The notes beneath the pieces were generated by a model. That model did no database searches. It was not told the origin of the DNA and saw only the letters and a list, made by a program, of their open reading frames with translations. Positions 1 through 10,064 of a stretch of DNA of 64,000 nt are shown here, one piece after another. Location: the NCBI RefSeq assembly GCF_019320115.1, contig NC_089586.1, positions 3,310,804 through 3,374,803 of the forward strand. Reading direction: 5' to 3'. Position numbers and translations under genes: made by a program. The stretch is from Miscanthus floridulus (lineage: Eukaryota; Streptophyta; Magnoliopsida; Poales; Poaceae). Numbering within the stretch: position 1 is the first letter of the stretch; every line of letters begins with the position of its first letter.

Positions 1-1497
1 ACTCATAGAATTATAGAAGGAAAATTAGTTATCATTCAGGATGAACATCGTTATTTAGACAAATATTAGTCAATGGCAATAGGATGTTAACACTAATCAG
101 TTTATGCTAAGCCAATAACTATAAGTAACCGAATCTCTTTTTATATAAAAGAAACAGTTCATCATCATTTAATCATTTAATAGAGATAGATCTAATAAGC
201 ATATTAGATCTTATCTATCGCTATGACCAGTGGGGCATGAGGCAGAATCATGCAGGCCATAGAAATAATAATAGATTTGACGATCCTAACTTATTACTAA
301 TATTAGTGGGGTATGAGGCAGAATCAAGCAGGCCGTAACACAATAATAAGATCATGTGGCTAACATATCTTTCAATCTACCCTTACTTCAACGGTCTCGT
401 GACGTGAACTGTATATGTGAAAACACTCGATATCGGCTAAAACAGCCGATTTAGGCATAACGCACAATTAAGGTCATGCCCTGTCAGGAACATATCTACC
501 AAATAATGGTCTCCGCTCCACGGTGTTAACAGTGGGGTGTGAGGCAGAATCATACAGGCTGTGATAACAGGCCATGGAATGATTTTCGTTAGTCGATAGA
601 TCTATTTAAGATCAGGCATGCCTTAACCGCACACTATGTACAATTAAGATTGACATAAAATAGTCGATAAAACATAACTTATCGTTTAAGGTGCAGATTA
701 TATCAGTTTAGATTAATAAACGATAGGCTAAACAGGATATAAGACCGATCTAGATCAATCCTAATCGGGCAAAGTGATATTGCTGTAATTAAATAAATAA
801 TAAAAACAATAAGTAATATAGGTAACTTAATGAATCTATCCGAAGAACGTCACTCTGAAATAGAGACGATAACTTGACCTTAATCTAGTTCGAGCAGTGG
901 AGGTCGACCAGATCGATGCAACCGTACTTAAACTAGATAAGAGTCGATAACTAGCTTATACCAGAGTTGCAGTGGAGATCGACCGGATTGATGCAGCCGT
1001 ACGAACAGAAGTATAAGCCATGATGGTACTTATAGACAAGCCAGAGGTCGGCCGAACCGATACAACCTAGCTCGCTGAAGAACTCGTCGAGATCTACTCT
1101 ACTCCTACTCCTAAGGGGTGGCCAAAGCCAAAAAAGTAAGTAACTTGTATTTGATTGATTGGTTGTCCTCTTAGCCGGGTTCAATATTTATACCCGGAGC
1201 CTAAAAATGAATCCTACTCGAGCACGACTCATTACAATCTTCGGCATAAAAAGAAATTTTTCCTATTTTAAGATAACTTGGACCCTAATCTTTTCCTTTT
1301 TGTAGAGTCCGATATATAGTTTCCTAGTGCCAACCATAGCTCATCATCGTTACCTACTGACGTCATTCAAAGAGATCTGATTCCAGAGTCGTATTTGAAT
1401 CAACTGATATCGATCCTTACGCAATCGACTCCTTGATTGGCATAATCCTGGAAGCCTTCGAATTCCCGTGCCCTTCTCTCAAATTTTGGTGTAAACA
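1..1497 (-). repeat. 3' LTR of element A (partial, runs off window)
   Basis: Positions 1-1030 match 12697-13730 with scattered substitutions. The inferred boundary is at 1497: on the minus strand the LTR begins TGTTTACACC, and just upstream lies a purine tract (complement of 1498-1513) that fits a polypurine tract. The outer end lies before position 1, since the right copy has about 296 bp (12401-12696) with no counterpart here. No coding capacity was seen. Confidence 0.75.
229..560. repeat. Three copies of a 30-bp motif inside LTR A
   Basis: A 30-bp unit with core GAGGCAGAATCA occurs at 229-258, 305-334 and 531-560. The right LTR has the same three copies at 12927-12956, 13003-13032 and 13231-13260. 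Spacing is irregular, so this is not a simple tandem array. Function unknown. Confidence 0.75.
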
Positions 1498-1802
1498 CAT
1501 ACCCCTCAATTTTGGTATAAAAGTGATTTTATTCTAAAATTTCTATTTATCCGTTTACCACACCGCAACCGTTCTATTCCGAGATATACACATGATTTCT
1601 GACTTCCCGGCCCATGTTTTATATAATATCCCAATAATACCTCTTCCAACTCACTTGGTCTGTTTGTTTTTTCCCTTTTTTCTTGAGCAAATCTTAATAT
1701 CTAACGTTGTTATCGTCAAGGCCTCAAACCCTAGCAAATTCTCTATTCTATCAAGCCGTTATTCAAGCGTTCTTCATCAAATTCAAATCTACTTTGGCTT
1801 TA
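1498..1802 (+). promoter_or_regulatory. Leader of the antisense plant-mobile-domain gene
   Basis: This 305-bp gap separates the LTR and its polypurine tract from the first ATG of the antisense gene. It is AT-rich and pyrimidine-rich. A telo-box-like AAACCCTAGC lies at 1726-1735, about 70 bp before the ATG at 1803, as is common in plant promoters and leaders. No clear TATA box was assigned. The regulatory role is inference. Confidence 0.35.
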
Positions 1803-4800
1803 ATGGCGACCGGCGACCACATCCCTGAGGTATGCCTTCCAAGTTTCTCATTCTCCAAGTACCGGTCGCTACCCTGCATTTCTTTTCTCCTTAAATTTGT
1901 TTCATCCGATTTCTAGGAAATGAGGAATAAAATCTTGATTCCATCTGTTGTTATTTTTAATGTCTATTTTATTGGGCCTATAGGTGACCCTAATCCATCT
2001 GATTTCATCTGTCAAGAAACCAACCAAATCTCCTTTAAATAGTCGGTAGTGGATTCGTCCTCCTGGAATATCAAAACCCCCATCAGAAACTAGCCTAAAA
2101 TGCTCAAGGGGTGGAGAAATTGGTTTCGTAGGGTATCCGAGAAAAAGGGCGGAGGTTAGGAGGTGTATGATTTGTATCAATGTTTGACACTCATTGTTCG
2201 GGATGGTGAGGAATGATTCACTCTTGATTTCCGCATCTTACTTCTGGTCTAATGCTCTGAATACTTTCGTCTTTGGTCACGACCTGATGACCATTGCCTA
2301 GGCCGATGTTTACATGTTGACCCGCCTTAGAATAACTGGATCAATGCAGCCTTATGAATACTTGAGTGCTGGTTCCAAGAAATTAGCCAAAATATCAGAC
2401 TACTCAGGATGGGCAAGTTATATTCTAAACCATATTGGAGACGAATCAACTGTTAGTGAGAGGGAATACGTGGCCTTTCTGAATGTGTGGTTGGAGAGAT
2501 TCATCTTCTGTAGGTCATCTTGTGGTCTAACTTATAATCATAAGCTCATGGCAGAGCACCTGGCAGTAGATAAGGATATCTCTCTTGGAAAGTATCTACT
2601 AGGGGCTGCTTATCATCTAATGTACCAGGTAGCTACCCAGTTATTGAAGAACGAACCGGTGCATACCATTAGTGGCCCTTGGTGGTTGATACAACTATGG
2701 CTCAACCTATACATGCATAAGATCGTAAGGCTTGATCTCAAAAGCCTGAGTTTCCCTTCTTTCAACTTTGATGAGGAATATAGAGGCGAGGAAGGAAGAA
2801 CCCGTCAGTGCATGAGCTATGGTGAGGCTTCATCGACCATAACAATTGATATTGACATTGGCTATCTCTTTAAAAAGTTTTATAAAGGGTTTGATGTAGA
2901 CACCCTGACTTGGCTACCAGATGATGAAGATGAGAACAATGAGCTGATCTTTCTATTCAAATTTTGATTTGAATCAGGCTGTTCGGATGAGACGACGGCT
3001 GCAATATTTAACTCCTTCATTAAGCCTTGCGTTCTTCCAGCCAAATTCCATCATGGTCGTGGCAAAATGGCCATAGGCTCCTTCCTTTCAGGCAACCTTC
3101 CAACTTATGAGTTCTATAATCCATGCTTCATAGGCCACCAATTTGGTTTTGGTCAACTTCCCCCTCAATTGTTCTTCAAAGACACACTAAAGCCAAGAGA
3201 AGATATCAATGAGGTGATAGAAGCCTCCAGAGTCTTTCAATTGGGATCAGATCTCCCTTCCCTTTGCATGTACGACTAGACCAGAGTCAGTCTCTCTTCC
3301 ATTCTCTTTGAGTCCTGGTGGCAAGAATGGCACTCCCATCTTTTCTGTGGATTGGTCCACCCTTTTATGCATAGCTCTGGATGAGGAATTTGCTTCTAAT
3401 AGAGAGGTAACTTATCATCTCTTTCTTAGGAATCTATTCGATGAATCTTCTTGCTAACTATTCTAGCCGATCTTTTCAGGACATTGAATTCAATCCTCTA
3501 GGCTTGGATAAGAAGGGGCACGCTATAGATTATCAGTCACCATGGCAAGTCTCAAGAATAGGATTAGTCATACCTTCATTGAAGAAATTGATGAAAACTC
3601 ATGCTGCCCCCACGATTGTGATTTATCAATCTACAAAATGCAAGGTAGTCCAAGGGACAACCCAGAAAGCCGTTACTAGAAAGAGACTTCATAGGATGAG
3701 ATCATCAGCTGCTCAGGTAAACAATTCATATTCTTCTCGAACTGATATTCAACCTATAATCCCATTCCTTCATAGTTATCGAGCATTGCGTCCTAATCTA
3801 CTCTAGGCACGGAGCTGCTATCTCAGGCGTTTGGTTCAGCACCAACTAAACCTTCATCGGCTGATCCTCAAGAGGAGCCAATTTCAGTTGGAATAACCGA
3901 TGCTTCCATGACAACAAAAAATGTGAGTTTTATCCTTGATGCTCATCAGAGTATTTTCTTTAACTTCTTGATTTACTGAGTCCTTCACCTGACTCCTTAC
4001 CATGCCAGATACATTTTGAAAAAACACTTGTGCGAGAGTAGGAGCCTGACAATCCACTTAATGATCCTATCGACGTTGAGGGTGATTCTGTTGCCATCGA
4101 CACCTAGACTATTGATTTTCCAGTTCGGCATACAACTGATGGTAAGGAAGTTACATATTCCTTTTATCATTCTACAATAATCATGAACTAAAAATTTTCC
4201 TTGATATTGCAGATACCAACATTGAAAGCTTAGAGCCGATTCAACCAGATGTTATAGGTGCATCATCGACTCCTCCTCCTCTTCGGATAGAGGCTACTAC
4301 AGAGAAGGTATTGTAGTCCTTTTCACCATATATTCTACTATGAAATGATTCAAACCTCCTAACCAAGATTTTCTTATATACAGGCACTTAACCTTCCAGC
4401 TCTAAGCTACTCTTTCAATCTTGAGGAGTATCTTGATGAAGATGAAATTAGCTCATCAGCTACCTCCTCTAAGGAAGCTCTATCAGAAGAGACCAGAAAT
4501 CAGCTAAGAGACATATTATCAATGTTTAAGAAGAATATAGCCGATTTGGTCCAAGACACCAATTCAATACGAAGAGTCTTCTTAGCTATTAAGGGTAATC
4601 CATCCCCAGTCCTCTCTAGAGTTTTATCACCTTTATCCAATTTTGAAGATCAGGCCCTAAAGGTGAAAAAGGCTCAGAGGAATCTGTCCGACCATAAAAC
4701 TTTATTGGCCAAGGGGAATTCTAATAGGCACGAGACCAAAGAGCTAACACAGCTAATTGATCATTTGAAGAACTCCTCCCTCAGCATCAACCCAGAGTTG

Positions 4801-5072
4801 TCTCAACTAGAAGTCAAGTGTGCAGAACTCAAGAGGGAGCTAGAAAATGTGAAGGCTGCTATTGATTGTCATAAGTCCATCCTAGCTCAAATACCTGATG
4901 CCAACAAACAAAAGAAACAGGAACTGTTGGCCAAAGTCAGAGAAGGTAGAGCCATTCAGAGTAGCCTCGAGAACATTCCTAGATCAGCCAAAGAAGATAA
5001 GCAATAGATCATAGAAGTTGATGCTATCTGGCTAGAAGTGTTGAAGGTAATCCAGGATGTTCTAGATTTGTA
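1803..5072 (+). pseudogene. Antisense plant-mobile-domain (PMD-like) gene, spliced, decayed
   Basis: This gene runs opposite to element A's gag-pro. A short ATG exon (1803-1829, nine codons) ends at a GT donor. Coding resumes by about 2240 and carries PMD hallmarks: a tryptophan-rich FWS...DVYML start, a REYVAFLNVWLERF segment, GPWWLIQLWLN near 2680, and a QFGFGQLPP block near 3150. Four further GT-AG introns are visible at 3717-3806, 3923-4008, 4142-4212 and 4308-4383; joining 3807-3922, 4009-4141, 4213-4307 and the exon from 4384 keeps one frame open apart from TAG stops. The last exon encodes a Lys/Glu-rich coiled coil, and the ancestral stop is probably the TAA at 5070-5072. Damage includes TAGs near 2301, 4039, 4108 and 5005 and frameshifts around 2967-3060. 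PMD proteins are known from plant transposons and a few domesticated genes. Their role inside an LTR element is unknown. Confidence 0.7.
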
Positions 5073-5501
5073 ATTCGTGTATCAACATATGTCTCGTGTA
5101 GAATCAATGACAATCCTACTTTCCATTGCCTCGATGTACTCCATGTTTCGGCTAGAGAGCCGATTTGAAAATAGCGGATTCCAGACTCCCGATATTAATC
5201 TAATTAGGTCTGAAAACACGACCTTTATTAACAAGAGAACCCCCTCAATCTTCTATCCTTAGTCACCCAGCGCCGTATTCTCTTCGGTATTAGTGAGGTG
5301 GTGCTTCGTCTTCTATTAATTGCGGTTGCCTTTTACACATCCCGAGGCATCCACCTCTTCGCTCCATGGCTTCAAATACCAGCCAAAGGCTCTGGCCTCG
5401 AACACATCTACACTCACAGCCGCTCCTGTTCATTTGCACTTCTCCGCCCTCACAAAACTCTATAGCAGCCTTCCTCCCTTCTTATTGATCCAATCAACTT
5501 C
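5073..5501 (+). other. Spacer between the two antisense genes
   Basis: No convincing coding sequence. It should hold the 3' end of the PMD-like gene and the leader of the next gene; short open frames here have no recognisable motif. The sequence becomes C-rich towards 5501, like a 5' untranslated leader. Confidence 0.3.
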
Positions 5502-6182
5502 ATGGCCAACGAGGACAACCACGGTAAGCGTGTGGCGGAGGAGGTATCGAAGGAGAATATGCCAGCGAGTCAACGCCTTCGATGCATGAGGTGAGATCGA
5601 CATCTTCTATTTGTGATGATGGACTATTCTAATTTGTCTATAGATTCATTTTGAACGACAGTCTTCGTCCTCTTCCTAGGGTCGGCGAGCCCTCTGACAC
5701 TGCATCTTCTGCGATGGCCTCATCGTCGGATTCCTCCGACTCATACAACGGCGACGATGCCCAGTGTTTCCTCCAAGAGCGGAGGGCGGCTCAGAACCGT
5801 TATTCCAAGGCGACTTGGGAAAATGGCTAGCTCGAGATCCACCTTAGGGTTTCTTAGGCTACCCTCCATGCTACCAAGGAGGAGGCTAGTGTCATTCGAG
5901 CACGGCTGGCCGAGTCTGACGCCATGGTGGTGGGTAAGACGAACTTCAGGAATGCCTCTATTCTGATTTCCATTGTCTTTATCTTGATAGCTCTTCTATT
6001 TCCTATGATCGCTAGCCCTGATGGTGAAGTTGGAGTCCCTCCAACTGGCGGCAAACATGGCTGTGGACGCCATCAATGCTTGGGGTCCCCTCATCAACAC
6101 TCGCCTCCATGACATTTTGGCCCACGTTCAGGAGATTGCCCTCTACGACATTCATCATGGCGCGGTGGTGGCACTAACCGCG

Positions 6183-8511
6183 TGAAGGGTCGAGATGGCG
6201 ACTAGAGGGGGGGTGAATAGTCTTTTCTAAAACTTAATTGCGTCGACTAACCGATAAAAATGCGGAATTAAAACTATCGGTCTAGCCAAGACTATACCCC
6301 ACTCTATATGTTCACTAGCACCTTGCAAAGATAACAATTATGTAACAAAGGTGCCGGGCTAGTTAGAGCTCTCCTAAACAATTCTAGGAGCAAGGTTACA
6401 CAAACCTATGCCACTAGTACTTTAAGCGACAAGGGAGCTCCTACACATGCTAGTAAGCAAAAGCACAAAGCCAACTAAGCTCACTAGCAATGCTCAATAA
6501 CAAGGCAACCAATGCCTAATTAGAGAGCGCAAATACTTAGCTACACAAACTAAGCAATGTGACTAACAAGGTTACTAAAACCAAATTAGTCACGCAAGGG
6601 AGCAACTTCTATGCTACACAAGCAAAAAGGTAATTAGCAAGCTACATAAGCTATCTAATTACAAGAGCAACTACACAAGCTTAATATGTATAAAAGTAAT
6701 TGCAAGCTTGTGTAACGGGGATGCAAACCAACAGGAAGAATAAGGCTGACACGATGATTTTTCTCCCGAGGTTCACGTGTTTGCCAACACGCTAGTCCCC
6801 GTTGTGTCGACCGCTCACTTGGTGGTTCGGCGGCTAATTAGCATCACCCGCTAAGCCCGCACGTCGGGCACCGCAAGAACCTACCCCTTGAGTGAGGGTA
6901 GCTCAATGACACGCTTTACTAGAGTTGCTCTTCGCGGCTCCCGTGGGGCGAGCACAATGCCCCTCGCAAGCACTTCTCCGGAGCGCCGCACAAGCTTCTT
7001 GCGGGCTTCGACGGAGACCACCACCAAGCCGTCTAGGAGGTGGCAACCTCCAAGAGTAACAAGCACCACCGGCTTGCAACTCGATCACCTAGTGCCACTC
7101 AATGCAACCTCACGATGCAATCGCACTAGAATCGCTCACTCACACAATCGAATGATCACTATCAAGTATATGTGTGATGGAGGGCTCCCAAGCACTCACA
7201 AGCATGGACACTAAGTCCCTTGAGGTGCTCCACCCCAGCCATGGCCGAAGGCCACTTCTATTTATAGCCCCAGGGGCTAAACTAGCCGTTACCCCTTCAC
7301 TGGGCAACGGTCGGGCCGACCGGACGCTCCGGTCGTGTTGACCGGACGCTGGACCCCAGCGTCCGGTCGCTCGCAGACGACCACGTGTCCCGGTTCCAAC
7401 GGTCACTTGACCTGACCGGATGCAGTAGCTTTCAACTGACCGGACGCTGGACCCTCAGCGTCCGGTCGTTTCTAGTAAGCTCCTGAGCATGACCGGACGC
7501 GTCCGGTCGAACGCGATCGGACACAGCCAGCGTCCGGTCATACTCTAGTTACTGCGTCACCGTACGTCAGCCTGACCGGACACAGCCTTACAGTGTCCGG
7601 TGCATTCAGATCCAGCGTCCGGTCAGTTGACCGACGCCGGCATCTTTGCGACCAACTCGTTTTCACTTCTAACTTCTTCACCCTTGCACCAATGTGCTAA
7701 CCACCAGAATTTGCATCCGGCGCAATAGAAAATAGGCATTCCATTTTCTCGAAAGCGCCGAATGTGCCAACACCACCAAGTGTACACCACCATGTGTTTG
7801 TGTGTTAGCATTTTCACAATCATTTCCCAAAGGATGTTAGCCACTCAACTTGCCACGCCATTCGATCCTAGCGACAATGCAAAGTTAGATCACTCGAGTG
7901 GCACTAGATGACCGATATGCAAACAAGTTTGCCCCTCTTGATAGTACGGCCATCTATCCTAAACCCGATCATAAACTTCTCTACACACCTATGACCGGTG
8001 AAATGAAATGCCCTAGGTTATACCTTTGCCTTGCGCATTCCATTCCATCTTCTCCAATGTCGATGCAACACATGCACCAACACGATCAACAATGATATGA
8101 TCCACTTCATATCATCACATGATCATATTGGTTCATCGATCTTGACTCTACTTGCTCTTCACCATTGCCATCGTCCATCAGCGCCAAGTCTTGCTCAAGC
8201 TTCATCGCCACACGGTCCATCACTCCAAAGCCTTCGACTTGCCCTTCACGCTTGCAACCGGTCCATCAAGCCAAGTATTGTCTTGATCTTCTCCACCTTG
8301 ATCACATGACTCAATGTCATGTCTCATGTGCAATAAGCTCCTTCATCATCACATGTGTGAGCTTTGCAACATCTCCAAGCCATTTTCACCTTCATGGCAT
8401 ATGTTGCTCACACACATGTACCTATGGACTAATCACCTGTGTATCTCACATAAACACAATTAGTCCACCTAAGTTGTCACTCAATTACCAAAACCAAACA
8501 AGGACCTTTCA
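6183..8511 (-). mobile_element. Solo LTR F1 (copia-type) with perfect 5-bp target duplication
   Basis: A 2329-bp unit begins TGAAGGGTCG and ends GGACCTTTCA, with CCGCG on both sides (6178-6182 and 8512-8516). It has no internal gag or pol, no primer-binding site and only one LTR copy, so it is a solo LTR left by LTR-LTR recombination. Orientation is inferred as minus from its likeness to the ends of copia elements D and E and from the TATA box on the minus strand at 7258-7266. A second member (F2) lies at 41669-44042. Confidence 0.9.
7258..7626 (-). promoter_or_regulatory. LTR F1 promoter: TATA box plus GACCGGACGC cluster
   Basis: On the minus strand a TATAAATAG box (7258-7266) lies about 52 bp downstream of a cluster (7318-7626) of GACCGGACGC and its complement GCGTCCGGTC. 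The cluster includes a perfect 18-bp palindrome at 7491-7508 and a hairpin with 10-bp arms near 7340-7368. The same layout recurs in other LTRs of this window. The enhancer role is inference. Confidence 0.55.
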
Positions 8512-8681
8512 CCGCGGCATAAGTCTAGACCGGGTATGAGCTCCATGCCATGGAGACTGGCTTCCCGATGGGCAACGGCCCTAAGGAGCATGAGGATCTG
8601 CTTGAAGAGTTTGTCGTTGCAGCGGGGGCCATTGTGGACATCACATCCACTCAAGATGTGGTGAACAAGGTCTTTGACTAG

Positions 8682-9205
8682 TTTGTATCTAGGGCGAATT
8701 GATGAACAAAGTCTCTTGCTCTTCCACGAATGTGTCTCAGTGCAATGCCCTTGTATATGTCATGATTGTCTTTGTTTTTTGTTTTTGCTCTATAGGCAAT
8801 ACATACCATATCGGCTTTCACATCTTCAAGCTTATTTTTTGAACTAAAGGCGATACCTTTGTGGTACCGGCTATTAAAGCCGATGACTAAATGAATTGGC
8901 TATCGAGTGTTGATCAAACGCTAGGATAATATCCCTTCAAATATTTTTCATCGATCGCTATTGATAGGCTGCACCATAACTTTTCAGACCAAAGGTTACA
9001 TGATCGATCCATCCAAGCCAAGCATCTCATGAAACAAAACTTCCCTTAATAGATCTATCAACTCTGAATTGCACTTATGAGTTGACTTAGCGTTCATATG
9101 CATCGGCCTAAGCTTATCTCCAGGACCAATGCTTATTCTTTCTTAATCTAATGGCCGACGTGAAGCCGTGACTATTTACTAAAACAAACTCTCAGAGTCG
9201 ATTGT
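8682..9205. other. Non-coding stretch in element A; pol missing
   Basis: No ORF or motif is recognised in these 524 bp. In a complete gypsy element the reverse transcriptase would be read leftward from 9205 on the minus strand, but no catalytic YxDD-type or integrase motif is present. Confidence 0.5.
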
Positions 9206-10064
9206 TTAGATTGGCTGTTGGCTTTCATTGCTGATTTTAATAAAGCCTCCTTCCCATAATTTGCCAGAAAAGCATTCAAAGTCTGCTAGCTCCCAAAAGA
9301 CTGGATCAGCTATTGTGATACTCACAGACTCATCAGCGTGAACCAGTTTGACATCATCTCCATGCCATTGAATCAAACACGGATGCATGGTTGATGGCAC
9401 ACAATAGTTTGCATGAATCCAATCATGACTAAGGAGTAAACTGTATGCCCCTTTTCCATCGATGATGAAGAATATGGTGAGGAGAGTCTTACTCCCGATT
9501 GTTAGTTTGACGTTCATTGCCCCTCGGGTCTTAGACGTATTACCTCTAAAGTCCTTATGCATCATGTCGGTTTCAATCAAATCTCCCGATCCCTTGCAAA
9601 GTTTACAAAAAGTTGTGTAAGGCATGAGATTGACAGAAGCACCTCCGTCCACCAACATCTTGTTCATCGGCTTTCCATCAACAAAACTTTTTACATATAA
9701 AGCCTTTAAGTGACGATGCTTGACTGGTTTATTAAATATCACCTACTGTATAACTATCAACTTGGCAACTATCTCCTTATACTTTGATTCATTAAAATCT
9801 AAGTAAACTTCTTGATCTACTGGAGCTGTAAACTCTGATGGCAATAGAAATACCATTTGAATTTTAGCCGATGGTTGTCTTCTATCGGCTGTTTGCTTAG
9901 CACACCATACTTGAGGTTTACCAGATGCCTAAGTCTATTCCAACTCCCTCTTCCTTAGGTGTTACACTCTTCGTTTCTGGCTTCTTGTCAAACCTCCTAG
10001 ACACCATTGGCCTTCCTGCCAAACACATTCTTCTTCATTACTTTCATAATCAGCCCAGTTTTGA
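9206..10064 (-). pseudogene. Aspartic protease (retropepsin) of element A
   Basis: The open part (9206-9742, 178 aa) is a gypsy-type retropepsin. The active site is VDGGAS at residues 31-36, followed by NLMPY, and a downstream LLLSHDWIHANYC block (residues 102-114) is typical of the protease-to-RT linker in this group. DGG in place of the usual D(T/S)G is common in grass gypsy copies. Upstream in the same frame to about 10064 there is a TRSQKRRVQ-like segment that links gag to protease, interrupted by a stop near 9748. The enzyme would cleave the Gag precursor in virus-like particles. No RT follows, so this copy could not have supplied its own replication enzymes. Confidence 0.8.

Larger units (their letters stand above)
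5502..8681 (+). pseudogene. Second antisense gene (coiled-coil protein), split by solo LTR F1
   Basis: Exons are inferred at 5502-5590, 5644-5933, 6016-6177 and, beyond the inserted LTR, 8512-8681. Introns 5591-5643 and 5934-6015 have GT-AG ends and splice in phase. The product would start MANEDNHGKRVAEE, continue with a Ser/Asp-rich stretch and an Arg/Glu-rich coiled coil, then a helical C-terminal domain. The reading frame continues from 6182 to 8517 if the LTR and one 5-bp duplication are ignored, so the LTR interrupted an existing exon. Four in-frame stops (two near 5830-5855, two just after 8516) are TAG or TAA where Gln codons are likely. The C-terminal part resembles, from memory, uncharacterised grass proteins associated with retrotransposons; I cannot assign a function. 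It might be a distal part of the PMD-like gene, but it has its own ATG and leader. Confidence 0.6.

Noticed and set aside
7318..7626. Regular GACCGGACGC units looking like a CRISPR or satellite array
   Set aside because: Units are short, palindromic and unevenly spaced, lie inside LTRs of several families and have no spacer regularity; the DNA is a plant nuclear genome.
8031..8539. Plus-strand ORFs in solo LTR F1 (also 43562-44061 in F2)
   Set aside because: They lie in the LTR, are rich in Ser/His/Cys without motifs, and exist only as translations of conserved repeat sequence.
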